From Thermothielavioides terrestris NRRL 8126 (taxonomy: Eukaryota; Ascomycota; Sordariomycetes; Sordariales; Chaetomiaceae), in the NCBI RefSeq assembly GCF_000226115.1, contig NC_016462.1, forward strand, positions 2,542,001-2,606,000: a DNA stretch of 64,000 nucleotides. The letters are read 5' to 3'. The stretch's first letter is position 1; every line of letters starts with the position of its first letter. A program made the translations under genes and the position numbers. This document shows positions 43,165 to 56,456 of this stretch, in pieces. Under the pieces are notes generated by a model that had not been told where the DNA came from, did no database searches, and saw only the letters and a program-made list of their open reading frames with translations.

Positions 43165-46100
43165 TTACTGCGACTTCTCGTGCTGGGTCGAGACGCGCTG
43201 GAGCGACACAACGAAGTCCTCCAGAGAACGCTGCTTCTGGCTGCCCCGGGGCGACTTGCCGTGCATGAGGTTGTCGAAGCCGACGCTGTCCTGCAGGATG
43301 TAGTAGAGACCGCCCATGATGCAGAAGACGCCGAACGAGAAGACCCAGATACGGACGACGGCGACAATCGAGGTCTGGTCGTTACCGAGGAACCAACCGA
43401 AGATGCAGAACAGCGTGGCGATGATGTCGACGGCCAAGACCGCACCCGCGAGCTGCCAAGAGGGGATCGAGGACCAGAAGGGACCGTTGGCGCTGGAGCC
43501 CGCATGTTAGCACCACACGCTCAGTTAAACTGCAAAACCAAGGAAATATCCAGAGTGAAAAACATACCGAGTGATGAAGATGAGCCAGTTCTCCGTGAGC
43601 GAGATCTGGAGGAACACGACCTCATCCATGTTGCCGAAGTTCTGGACGATACCGCCGTTGGGGCCGTTGGCGTACATGGTCGTGACCGTGATCCAGGTGC
43701 CGATCGCGAGGACGATGCCGAGCAGGACCGACATGCCCCAGAGCTTGGGCAGGTTCCACTTGACAGGCGTCTTGCTGTACGGCGCGTTGTCGTAGGCGAT
43801 GGCGAGGGTGGCGACGTCGGCGAAGATGGCGATGAAGACGACGAGCTCGATGTTCAGGCTGCGGTTGAGGATCGCGATCCAGAGGCCGAGGTAGATCTCC
43901 AGGTGGATGGACAGGGCGATACGGTAGACGACGTAGGCGTACATGCGGTGGAAGATCTGGCGGGACGTCTTGAGCGCGTCGATGATGGCGCCGAGACCGG
44001 GGGCGAGGAAGACGATGTCGGCGGCGGAGCGGGCGGCGTCGGAAGCACCCTCGACGGCGATACCGGTATCGGCCTTCTTGAGAGACGGCGCGTCGTTGAC
44101 ACCATCACCAGTCATGGCGACGAGGTAGCCACGCTGCTGCAGAATCTCGACGACGTTGTACTTGTGCTGGGGGAACACCTCGGCGAACCCATCGGCAGCC
44201 TCGACGAAGTCGTACACCTCAGAGCCGGGCATGTCGCCGCCGCCACCGAGGCCGAGGCGCTCGGCGTTGTAGACGTTGGTGCCGAGACCGAGCTGGCGAG
44301 AAGTCTCACGAGCGATGCCGACGGCATCACCGGTAAGCATCTTGATGGAGAGACCGAGAGACTTGGCTTCGTTGATGGTGCGGGCAGTGTCGTGGCGCGG
44401 CGGGTCGCTGCAGGGCATGATGCCGAGAATCTCCCAGGAGCCCTGACCACGCTTGCGGGCGACACCGAGCGAGCGGAAACCACGGGTGGCGAACTCGGCG
44501 ACCTTGTTCTTGTAGGCCTGGTCAACCTCCTCGGGAATCGGGTGGTCCTCCTCGACGGTCTTGAGCACGAACAGGGGGGCGCCCTTGACGCAGGTGATGC
44601 GCTCGCCCTGGGGAGACTCGACGACGGCGGTGACCTTCTTGGAGACGGGGTCGAAGGGGTGGAACTCGAGAACCTTGTACTTGCTGAGGACACCCTTGGC
44701 GCGCGGGTAGTACTTCAAGCTCTTGAGGAAAGCCTTGTCGATGGCATCCATGCCCTTCTTCTTGCGCGAGGCAGCAAGGCAGGCAGTGAGCATCAGGTCC
44801 TCGGGGTCGACGCCGGCGACGGTGAAGGGCTCCGACAGGGAGAGCTTGTTCTTGGTCAGGGTACCGGTCTTGTCGGAGCAGAGAATCTCGACACCAGCCA
44901 GGGACTCGATGGCCGACAGCTTCTGGACGATGGCCTTCTTTTTGGCGAGGTAAGCGGCGCCGACAGCCATGGTGGTGGTGACGACAGCGGGAAGACCGAC
45001 GGGCACGCCGACGATGGTGATGGCGAGGGTGAACTCGAGGATGGTGACGATCGGGTTGGACCGGTAGAAGCTGGACACCCAGACGACGAGGTTGGTGAAG
45101 ATGACGAGGACCAGGAGGATGGTGCCGATGTTGTTGAGAACCTCGGTGAAGTGACCGGTGCCGGCGCTGGCCGCGTTGACGAGCGCAGCCGCACGACCGA
45201 CGAAGGTGTTGTCGCCAGTGGCGGTGATGACCAAGAAGGCCTCACCACGCTTGACAGCCGAGGAAGCATAGCACTGGTCGCCCTTGTGCTTGTCGACAGC
45301 GAGCGATTCACCGGTGATGGCGGACTGGTCAACCTGGAGGAAGGCATCGTCGGTGACGATGCGACCGTCGGCAGGAATGATGGTGCCCTCCTCGACCTGC
45401 AGGATATCGCCGGGAACGACCTCGGGGGCCTCGACTTCCCTCAGGGTACCGTCACGGAGAACGACAGCCTTCAGTGCAAGAGTCCTAGAACAGAGTCAGC
45501 GATCCCCATCCGCGCAATCGATTTGAACCGAGCGGAGTTGCCATACTTCTTCAGTTCGTCGACGATGGAGCCGGCCTGGTATTCTTGAACGAAACCGACA
45601 ACGGCGTTGAGCAGAAGGAGACCGCAGATGACACCGAAATCGACCCAGTCCTCGAGACCAGCAGCCACTGTACGAATTTGTTAGCAAGTCCGTGCCTTAC
45701 GTTTGGCCATCCGGAATGCGCCCTCGCGGCGCGGCGCGCGGGGAAGAGATACGTACAGACAGCGGCAGCCTGCAATCGACGGGTCAGCATAAAGTTCAAG
45801 GCGGCAAGTGGGGAACGTTTCGTTTCATGACCGCTGTGTCGGGACACAGAGCGCTCTGCGGATCTTGACGTACCTCCATGACGAACTGAATAGGGCCGAC
45901 GAAGAAACCGAGGAACTTGAGAACGAGGTTCTCCTTCTCCTCCCTGTGCCATGCATTAGTATCCGACTGGTTGGATCAACCAAACATCGAGACCAAGCCC
46001 GGCGACGCGCCGAAGACGCCACTCACTTCATCTGGTTGAGGCCGTATTTCTTGCGACGCTGGAGGACCTCTTCGTTCGTGAGACCAACACGGGTGTCGGT

Positions 46101-46571
46101 TTGGAGCATGTCCTCGGGGACAACGCGGCCACCGCCAGGCTGGACCTCCTCTTCCTCCTCGAACTGCGCGCGCAAGATTGGTTAGCATTGCCTGCGGTAG
46201 TAAGACCGATGATCTCGGGTTTCGAAGCCTAGTCCAGGCACTGCACTCGTCCCACCACATCGCCTCAACGGCAGTTCGCCCAAAGGTCAAAGGAGCACGC
46301 CAATTGAAAGCGATGGATTGAGTGGCAGAACGCGCGAACACCAGACGGAGTCATGGTGGAGAATTGAATTCGTGGGGAGCAAAGAGAGACTTACTGCACC
46401 GTGGCCATCGTTGCTCTCGAGATCGTCGATCAGAGCGTCGATGTCCTCATCTTCCTCCTCTTCCTCGATAGGGTGCTTAGCAGGGACGTCCTGGGTTTCC
46501 TTCTCGTCGAACTTCCCGCTCTCGATGTTGGTCGACAGCGCCGGCGCGCCGGCAGCCGTAGGTTCCGACAT
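43165..46571 (-). CDS. pma1: Plasma-membrane H+-transporting P-type ATPase PMA1
   Basis: Seven exons: 46571-46395, 46163-46027, 45943-45874, 45769-45757 (13 nt), 45667-45547, 45484-43568 and 43492-43165. They give 920 residues, the same length as Neurospora PMA-1. The P-type ATPase hallmarks are present: phosphorylation motif [15 protein letters not shown] in the actuator domain, KGAP in the nucleotide-binding domain and [12 protein letters not shown] followed by [20 protein letters not shown] in the P domain. Ten transmembrane helices are expected, and [20 protein letters not shown] and [16 protein letters not shown] are visible. The acidic N-terminus ([18 protein letters not shown]) and the C-terminal regulatory tail ending [20 protein letters not shown] are both conserved; the tail holds the autoinhibitory Ser/Thr sites. 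It pumps protons out with ATP to energise nutrient uptake. Five of the six introns fall in the first quarter of the gene. Confidence 0.97.
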
Positions 46572-49500
46572 TGCCGAGTTGTTTGCGGCAGATGAGCTCT
46601 GCGCGAAGCTCACTTGGATCGGTTGGAACGACGCGCTCGCGATCGAACGCGTCGAATTAGACTGAAAAGCTGATCAATCGGTTGTTCTTGTTGTTCACGC
46701 GTCCGCGCGCGAAAAACTGAGTCCGAGATTGGGGATTGGTGCTGAGCTTTGGTAGGTCAAGAGTGTTGTTTTGATCCAACGGTGATTAGGTGCGGACTAG
46801 AAATGGTCGCGCGCGCAGAGGTGGTTGAGAGCGGAATGTGTGGAAAGACGAAGAGAGGAAGGACTCGAGGGGAAAAGCGAGACCTCACGACGAAGGGAGT
46901 TTTATACAGGACCTCCGTGCGTAAAGCAGGAAGAGAGAGAGAAATGGAAAGAGTTCGGGGGGCGACGGCGGGCGGCCGGCGTTATTTCAATCTTTGCACC
47001 CACAGCTTGCAGATGCGTGCGGTGCCGCCGAGCAGAGCGCAGCGTGCAGCAAACTGGAGCTTCAGTCGGTAGGTCAACGCGGCCCACACCCCCCCAAGAA
47101 AAATCCAATCACTTCCGGAAAGGCCCCTTGTCCCTGTCCAATACCTAAAACAACGCTACCTTATCCTTTCGCTGGATGGACACGGCGCGGGATCAAGTTG
47201 TTTCCAAGCGACCTTCCCTAGGTACCCTGACAAGGTTGGCCACTGCAGAGGGGGTGGAGCTCCGTCTTCGACCGAGCAGCGCGAAGGCCAAGCCGGGCAA
47301 TGGCGGCGCGCGATGCGAGTCGAGCATCTCCAGGCCAAGCCGTGTGCGACGACGCCCGGACTGTGCTGCAGGGTTGTGATCTGCGCGCATTTCGGCGTGG
47401 CAATAAGGCCGGCGATTTTCCAGATCTCAATTCACACTGTGGTTACTCGGAAACCCATGTAACCAAACCCCAAGCAATTGGGGCAGGCAACCACCCCGGC
47501 TGCCCAGGATTTAAAAGTGGGTCACCAAATGTGCAGGTCGCAATGACGAGGGAGTGACCTGGACCGCGCAATCCGTGGATGTATCCCTGCCCCACTTCCT
47601 CGTTGCCCCGGCTGCCAATCCCCCATGAACTGCTACCTCGCCGCAGCTTCCCAGCGATGTACACAGCTGGCCTGCGGGATTTTCTGGCTCCCATGTTCTG
47701 CCCAGGCGGGTTACCGACCTTGGGGTATCCGTACAGACGACGGATACAATTACACCATCTCCAAAGAACTTCGCAGGGACGATGCAGTGTACGCTACACT
47801 ACCGCGTAAAATCCGACTTTTGTCGCTTTTCCACGAGCTTCCGCCGTGAAGAGCGATTTAGTTCCCAGCCCCAAAGTCTATCAGGCTTCACGTTCGATGG
47901 AGGGTGTTACGGAACCGCCGATGCAGAGATTTTTTTTTTTTTCTTTTGCCATTTCAGCGGCAAAACTCCCAGTGTACTTCTTCTGCTCGAATCAGCCTCC
48001 CGCAGCAATATGAAACCGCACGGACATGACACTGACAAGCCCTCTGTATTATTTTGTTGTCATGGAACCCCTTAGACGAGGACACCCCCATGTATGTCAA
48101 CTGTATGTCAACGCGTACTTTAGTGTCGTAGACAGTGACATTGCTGTGCCGGGTTTTCTGCTGCACGCAATGCCGCTATCTCACTGGTAGTTGAAGCCGG
48201 CACCCCTGCCAGAAACAACGGCATATTTAAGAAACAAAGCTCCCACAGTAGCCAACGCCGGACCAACATTGCAGAGAAGGACACGGGGCAAGCCGTGGGC
48301 TCGGGAATCCCCTGGGGTGTGCCTCGCTCTCTCGCCTTCGTCCCTTCGCGAATTGGCCCGGCTGGTGCGGCGTGTGCCGTTCGTTCCTCAGGAGCCCCGC
48401 GAGTCGGACTGATGAAGGGTGGAGCCGGCGGCTCACTCACCCACGGGAGGATGGAGCACGAGCTATTTTGTTTCGCTCAATTTGGGACAGCGAATGCACG
48501 CGGCCAGCTCACCGGCTTGGCCTGCGACAACTTGAAGCATTCCAGTCCACCGGCCAACAGCCACGAGACGCGAGAAATCAAGAGAACGTCATGGTAAATT
48601 CGTAAATTCGCGCAATCGGCTTTGGGCTGGGTGACGTCGCTTGTCGACGCTGCCGTCGAGCTCTGCAGAGTGGGATGTGTAAGCGTCAAAACAGGAAGCC
48701 AATCAACGCAGCAAACGGCATCGGCCCAGGGCGGAAGTGCCGACGGTGTGGCCGCTCCACCTACGTCATTTTAACCTTCCCAAACAGCGCGGAGCTCGTC
48801 CTGCCAATGGACATTCGTTCGTTTGTGCCAGGCCGATCCTTCCGGATGCCGAACTCAAAGAAAATTCCGCTCGGCTTTCCCACCGACGTCCGATCTTTTT
48901 TTTAATCGACGGGTTCCCCGATTGACGGCGAGATTTGTTTCCCTGCCGTTCCCGGCCAGATTTGCGACACGAGAGTCGCCCCCAGGGGGCGTCCAGCCCC
49001 TCAGCCTTGCCCCCTCCAGCCCCGGAATGATTCATACGGCCCGCGCACGGTGCTGAGTGCCGGCCGGCTGGAGTGTTGCTGCATTCCCGAATCGTGACAA
49101 CATAAGCGGGAGTAAGCCGGTTTAGAGCCCAACCAAAGATAGCAGTCAGACCTTCACGACGAGACAGATATGGATGTGAGGCGTTGCCAAGGCCTTCGGT
49201 TTGGTGTTGGCCTGCCCGTTTGGGGAATTGAAGTTCACCAAGATTCTGGGCGCGCTGGGCGAGGACTGGCCAGTCTTGGTGTACGACAGCGCCCAGATTT
49301 ACATGTTTCGCCGGCCGCACTGCCGGCCATCTTGGCACCTTGGATGTATATTGTGATGCGAACACACAGCCTCAGGAGACACTTGGCACACACATCCCAG
49401 TGGTCCATCGCTGGGCTGCCATCTCGATCTTCATCACGGCGACGACACGCGCGAACCAGCCGTGTTTCACCAGGTATTCGTAAACTAATCCATACAGCAC

Positions 49501-52500
49501 AAAGTGGCTTCGGTGCTTACACAGTACCCGGTGCCGAGCGTTGTGCTGTTGAGTCTTAATCTCTGGCGCTCGCCCTATCTGCGCGGCTATTGCGATACCT
49601 CAGATCCGTGGGTATCTGATGATCTGTCCCGAAGGCAGCACAATATCCCGCAAATGGCGGTCTGGACCGGAAGTTCTAGCAGCCAACGTAATGCAGTCAG
49701 AACCTCCGGTGACCAATGTATCGGAGTAAGCTGCTGTGGCCAGCAGGTTGAAGCCACTCACTCCTGGTCCCGCAGATGCAGCAATGGCAAAGCTTCCGGC
49801 TTTCAAGTCACTGCGTCTGACGTCCTCCGTGCAAACAGCCAGCGATGCTGACGGGACCCGGAACGAACACCGCCGTTAGGGACGTGGCACACGGCGACGG
49901 GTGCCCTGGCCGGCTCTCGGCGCCACCCAAAAGACAGGTCTGACGGTGAGCGACGCCGAGAGGGTCCCTGCCGATCCGTGCAGCGTGGGGGTGGGTTCGC
50001 CGTTTGCGCTCCCGGTCAACTTCCACTTCATTCGCCAGTGGCCAGCGACGGCGGTCCCGGCCGGCGGACACACAGATCGGAGGCGGACATGAGTTAATCA
50101 AAGCACGTCATCCGGCAGACCACCCGGGGCTCACACAGGTCGATCAGGATATCGGAGGAAGCGGGGCACATTTCTCAATGAACCCGCTCTGGGAACAAGA
50201 ATGGATACACTAGGTGGTTTGTGCAATTGAGGCAGGCACCAGAGCCTCATAACTTACACATCGGAAGCTGGCCGGATCCGAGGCGCCTGCACAGGGAAAA
50301 TGGCTCTCCGCAGGTGGTGGGTCCCAGGGTATTACCACTATTCCGTACAATGCCCCCCTTGTTTGTTCGTTAGCTTGGTACTTATGGTGGATCACGACAG
50401 GGGCTCTAAATCACAGGTACCTACCTAGCCGTCTTGGCATAGAAGAGACTAACCCCAATAGAAAGTCAGGGGCACTGCAGCCTCTGCCGGTAATGCAGCT
50501 TCCTTCGGTACCTGGCCAGTTAGCTAGATAGGATAATTGCGTTCAATCCACTGCTTCACTATACTCGAACGTGCCTCACTTGATCTTGGAGTCTGGAGAG
50601 TGATGAGGCTAGAGAACGGAACAGGCGGGTCAAAAGGCCGACTTTGGTTGGCTGTAGCCCCCTGTCAAAAAGTGGGGGTAAGAACCAAACTAACAAACAA
50701 ACAAGCATTGTATTGTACCAAGTGTGCTCCGTATCCGCTCACTGAACCCTGGCCTCCGCTGCCATTTCTAGATGCTTCCCGCTGGCGATTTGCCCGCGCC
50801 TTTCGGCACAACTGCCGCAGGAGGAGCTCCAATTTCACGAATTCCCCGTCTAGTTCGTTCAGGAGATCCCCAGGGCCCGCTTTGCGGACTCCCTCGGACA
50901 TTACAATCGTCTTTGCTCAATTCGCGATTTCGGCGCGTTCGGGCTGTTTGTTTACCTCGTTCCCTGCCGTAATGTAGGTCGAGCAACAAAGGGAGACAAG
51001 ACGGTCGAGATGACCATGGGTTGTTGACCCTAGCAGAAGCCTCAATAAACGATAGTGCACTAGCAAACGGAATACACTATCTCACATCATCAAGATTGGT
51101 CGAGAACCGCTCAAGCCCCTGCTCTCCCCGCAATTCTTTCATGTCCATTGGCGCAAGCCATCGGCAAGCCGAGAAACGCGAACAGACAGGGCGGGACGAC
51201 ACCAAACGCACACAGCAAGACACAAACAGGCATCTTGTTAGCGTGGGGTGCATCACCGACGGCCCAACTTGTTTTAGCCTCGCTCGCGCGCCTGAGGACA
51301 GCGAGGGACGGAACGGGGGCAGGCAGCTGAAACGAGCCAGTCGTTGGCGAGCGGGAGAATACCGCAGTGCTGTACCCCAAGGCAGGGGGAGAAACCCGAC
51401 CTCCTCCACATCCGCTCCGCTTCCCTCGCCCGCTCACACGCGCAGCTGTTAACGGCTGACGTTAACTTATCGTGAGCGTGGACTCCTGCCCAAAACAGCA
51501 AGCTGTCAAGTGACGAGGCCGGCGCTCATTCGTCAGTCTGCTCTCGCGCTGCGCTGACAACTTCGCAACCTTGCCTGGCCCGTGCTGTCGTACTCAATGC
51601 AGGCACCAGCTCTGTCCGGTGCTCCTCTCCTTCTCCATCCGGCCCTGATCGTGCGCGGCGCTATGGCGTGCCTTGACGTTAGCTCTACTAGCTCCGCCGT
51701 CGGCGCGTGTCCACGATCCGTTCGCACAGAGCGGGTGGTTTGGTGGGGGAGGCAAATCATCAGCGAACCAAGCTGGCGAGCGGTCGGGGCTGAACTGCTA
51801 ACTACGTAGTAGTTACTCATTCAGACAACCGACAGCGAGCCAAATCCCTTTGGCGGTCTTTCCCGCTGCTAGTGCACATACATGCAGGACATGAGCGACC
51901 GCTAGTTGACGCTGGCCGCAGTCTAGACCAATCCGGCTTTATAGCGCAGTACAGGGTTCTCCTCGGGTCCGCGGCGTTTGAGATTCGGTCTTAGCTGGGT
52001 CCTGTGTCCGTTGTCCGGGCCGGGCAGTTGGGACCTCCAGCTTCAACGCCTCCAGCTTGGCTGTCAAACTCAAACCCAACCCAACAGTCAACATTCCATG
52101 TGGCGCTGCGCCCTTTCTTACGCGATGCCGATATACCTCGAAGTTTGGAGTCTCGGTCAGGAAGCACAAAGACTCTTCTTGCTGCTCCACAGGGGCCAGC
52201 CATGTTTGTTTCGAACAGCGAAGAGATAACATACTTACCTCACTAGGTTCATTGAGCACTACTGTTGAGACAGTAGTATAGACGTGACCGTATCTGTCGA
52301 ACTCCCTATACATTGCTTGTCACATCCTGACCGTTTGGTGCTGACGGGCCCCAACCGCCATGCCGGAGCGAATGTGTTCATCCTCAACCGGCCAGCCCTG
52401 CAACCACGGGAATAACCGGCTGTGGGCAGCGTCCCCAAGCTTGTCTCGCTGGCCCAATGAGAAAACAACGCAGCGACATCTCGCGCGGTGCACAGTCTGC

Positions 52501-55500
52501 CCCTCCCCCGCAACCGAGCTCGTCTGCGAATGCTACAGTCTCACAAGAACACAAGCTCGCTCATTGGCCATCCACAGCTTGACCTCCCGTTCGCTACCGG
52601 ACGCAGTAATCTTTTGACTTCTTTTGACTGGTAAGAACGAATTTTGCTCTCTTTCTAGCACAGTGATGAGTGTTCCCAAACCGTCACCAGGTGCGTTCCA
52701 GATTCCGACTGGGCCTGGCCCAGCTCGGTGAGATCTCAGAACACGAAGGCTTCATTTCGCGCGCATCATTATGCATAGAACTCAAAGAGGGTAAAAGGAA
52801 ACAGGAATCGTAGCGGGTCGTTCGGAGAAACTGTTGTGCTACGGTAGTATTGGCGACTATTTGAGCGAGATACCTGCCGTAGTTAATTATATCTCTTTAC
52901 CCTGAGATCGGACGCTGTCGCGTGCCGCGTTCCGGCAGGTCGGAGCTCGCTTGTCGTGGATTCTCGACCGGCGAGTGGCCGTAATTGACCGTCTCCAGCG
53001 ATATCTCCAGAATCCCCGGTTGGGGAGAGTGATTTGCGTGTGTCATTCATTGCTTGTCATCATTATTTTTTGGGGAGGAAGGGCGCTATGAAGGCTCCAT
53101 CCGCTCTCCGTTGGTGGACACTTAACTTCCCTTACCTAAGGTGACTTTCTACAGGTAGCTATTGATGTTAAACCCCCTTTGTGGATTCGGCTCGGTCCTC
53201 GGTCGCCAAGAGCTCCGCTGCCTGGTGGACACTGGCCGAAATGAAAGAGCTCTCTTTTTTTATTGATGCTACCTACTTAGTATTATTATGATCACGGGGT
53301 TTCTTGCCATCTCCCTGGGTTGTGGTGTGGTGCTTCGTGCTGTGTCCAAGGAACCTGTCTGATCAATCTTCTGCCGAATTCCGGCTGAAGGCAAGTTTGG
53401 CCTGGAAGGTCCATGGAAGATTCGACACCAGCGGCCGTTTCGTTGTTGTTACGGGGTTCCCTGTCTCAACGCCAGTTCTGCCTGCGATTTCTTGCCCACG
53501 TGTTCCAACAGATCTGATGGCTTCACTAGTGTTACATAGAGTTTGAGAGCACAGGGCTACCTGTCATCACAGACCTGGTGCTCGGGCGCAGCCATGATGC
53601 CATTGAGCATTCCTCAGCAAGGTCACAGTGCGTTGTTGCTGTGGAGAATTGTTGAATTGCGTCAGGTAGCGAAGAAGAACTGCCAGTTCTGCCGTTCATC
53701 ATTTTTTCCCATTGTCACTATTGTGTAAAGATGCTGTTGTCTCACCATCCACTTCTTGGCCGCCCCGGCACCGAGCTCCCGGCCCGAATCTTGACTTGAG
53801 TCTTCGGGTGGCGACTCGACCGTCTCCGGCCTAGAACCCCGCAGGCTGCTGGTTGTTTCGAATGCGAAACACGGAGTGTGGCCAGGACAGTGTGAGAAGC
53901 ACGCAACTCCGGGCCGGCGAGAGGGTTGATGAACAGAGCAAGCAGTTCCTCGCCTCGGAAACATCCGCCCTCAGATCCTTGCCTGGTGCTGGTGGAAACT
54001 TGACGTCTCAGGAATGACTCGTGGTAGGGGAAACCCCAGCCTGGTCAGAGACTCAAGCCTGCAGTTATGCTCTGGTTTACTGCACGAGCATCAAGCCTTA
54101 CGGAGATAGACATATACAAGTTGTCTTCGTTGTCTATGTTGTGTGTGTGTTGGTCTGATCTATCCGATATTAACCAAGCAGTGATCTCACGGAGATGCGT
54201 AGGCCGGCCGAGTCTCAACACACGAATTCTGGTTAACTCCTCTTTGTGGTTTCCAAGACAGTCTCAACACTGGGAAGAGGGTAGCTTGAGGATGGTCCCC
54301 ACGAAGTGGGGACCAGGCGCCCCTGGGCGCCAGTGAACTATTCGTTAGTGTTGTGCGAGCCCAGTAACTGCTGAAGGGGGAGGAGTTGTGGATTACCTAT
54401 AGAAGTAGAGGCAAAGTCAGGATCAGCCACCTCTATTCGTTGTTGTTCTTGTCGGGTTGCGTGCTGTACAGCCACGCACAGGCAATTGCTCGCGAGTTGA
54501 CAAACATAAAGCCCCTGTCTCCGCCTCGCTTGAAGAGTCAACCGTCGTGGACATGTCAGTCCCTCATCTGATACGATGACAAGAACCATGTTGGGGAGAA
54601 CCAGTCAACCTCAGCGGGACACTCTGAGTTTTATAGCATCAGTCACTCCAACCAAAGGTTACACCGTCATGCCGGCAAACCCTCCAGGTGAACGGCACCT
54701 GAACCCTGAACCAAGGCGCCAAGTAACTCACTTCTGACAACTGCGTTTGGGCAATTTGTTCATCAGCGTGTAGCAGGTACCACGAATGTACCATTTGGGC
54801 CTGCTTGCACTTATCTACGCTCCAAACAGTTGCCTCTCTCCGTATGGCCCCTATCGCTGCCCGCCATCACACCTGTCACCTTTTTTTGCAAGAAGATCCA
54901 GCAGTCAAAGAACAAACCCTCAATTTGGGCAAGGAGGGAGCAGCAGTGGATGGGGTTGTTCAGGGAGAGTCAAAGAGCAAGGAGGGAGAACCCATTCAGC
55001 AACATCGCCGACCACCACAGGGACAGAATATAAGGCGGCTCGCTCTTGCGTTGCCTACCTACCCTAGCTCGCCGATTTACAAGCGCATGACAATAACAAC
55101 GATCAGTACTCGAGCTGCCAACCGTCCAGACACCTAAGTCGAGTAAGCTGTGGCCTCAATAACATAGCCTTGTGGTTGTGGATTGAGCTTCCTGGAGCCT
55201 CGGGGGTGCTTTTACGGTTCCAGCATTTCCCCAACCAACCTGAGCAGAAAGTTCCCAGCTCTATCCTAAAGGGGACACCGACACCCTCGTTCTGTTATAT
55301 TGTCACAGGCTAGTCCTGTTATCCAAAGGATGCGCTGTCCACCAACTTGCGAGGTAAGGTACCTACAAATTACACAGACGTCCCCACGCGAAGCGGGCGG
55401 GACCAGCTCTGGGAACCGGGCAACTCCGCGAAACAGCTGATCATCACCAGTTTCTCCATCTGTGGTGGAAGAAGAAGGTCTGTCTGGGTGGGTGAATCGC

Positions 55501-56162
55501 CGACAGGAAGAAGAAGACCCCGGGTCATCCCGTGCCAGCTTTCCCCCTTTCCTTCTTTTATCCGGCGAGCAATCAATCCCCTTTCCCTTCCTTCCCCTTC
55601 CCCTTGAATCCCCCCCCCTCCTCTCCCAACCTCAACCAAGGGACACGTCAAACAGTACATACCGAGCTTAGGTCGCCAACGAAGGGGGCTAGCAACCTCT
55701 ACCACAGAGCACAGCGCAGCCCTAGACTAGCACCCTTACCATCAACCCCTCCCCCCCACCCCAAATGATTAGCGCAGAAGGGTCCCGACATCGCGAACTC
55801 ACCACTTCCGAACCCGTTGGCGGGCGTCGGCCCGTTCACGTACTCAAGTTAGTAGTTATCTAGCTCCCAACACAAGCTACCACGGAGCGTAGGACAAACT
55901 CGGCAAGGGGAAGTCAGCATCTTGCCGCCCCGTGTTTCGAGGCAGATACTGCAAGCATTCCCTACCTAGAGAACACAGCGCAGCACAACACAGCGCAGCA
56001 GAGCACGGCACGCAACACGCAACGGAGCTACAAAAGAAGAAAAAGAAGGCTCGAATCTCACACCGAGAAAAAGGGAAGACCCGCTCTATATTTATCCGCC
56101 AACCCGTCCCAGGCCGCCCTCATACCGGCAGCTAACCGCATTACTACATATATCCTCCCGTG

Positions 56163-56183
56163 TAGCATAGCATAGCATAGCAT
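56163..56183. repeat. TAGCA pentanucleotide repeat
   Basis: Four perfect TAGCA units followed by a degenerate one. It is non-coding, in the 3' flank of the citrate carrier gene. Confidence 0.8.
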
Positions 56184-56294
56184 ACCATAGCAGCAATGGC
56201 AATAGCAGTAGTAGCGCTAACCACCGCAGCAAGAAGAGGTTCCTGCCCCCCCAAGCCCGCCCGTTCTACAGAGGGAGGGAGAAAAAGACCCGCC

Positions 56295-56319
56295 AGAGAG
56301 AGAGAGAGAGAGAGAGAGA
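56295..56319. repeat. AG dinucleotide repeat
   Basis: About twelve AG units, probably in the 3' untranslated region of the citrate carrier gene. It should be length-variable. Confidence 0.8.
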
Positions 56320-56456
56320 CAACACGCCCGCGGTCAGAGAGGGAAACGAAAGCGTATGTCTCATCTCCCGACCAGATGACGGTCTGTATGTGTTTTTTTG
56401 GGAACAGAACAGATCCTGTTCGCGCCCGCGAGGGGAAAAAGAAAGGACCGGCCGCT

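Larger units (their letters stand above)
46572..56456. other. Nearly 10-kb gene-free region upstream of PMA1
   Basis: No reading frame over 9.9 kb shows conserved motifs or coding bias; the longest are about 200 codons and overlap others. The part next to PMA1 (46572-47100) is its promoter and leader. Elsewhere I see a T-run at 47929-47942, a TTACCTAAGGT element at 53132-53142, GGTACCTACCTAG at 50417-50429, AAGGTACCT at 55356-55364, and a C-rich tract near 55605-55630. I recognise no transposon terminal repeats, reverse transcriptase or transposase fragments, and no tRNA. A very small spliced gene or a non-coding RNA could be missed by reading. Confidence 0.5.

Noticed and set aside
43126..45588. 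820-codon plus-strand frame opposite PMA1
   Set aside because: An Asp/Glu/Gly/Val-rich artefact of reading the complement of PMA1 codons; it has no independent support.
46210..46235. tRNA-like T-loop sequence GGGTTTCGAAGCC
   Set aside because: It lies inside a PMA1 intron and has no matching A box, anticodon stem or acceptor stem.
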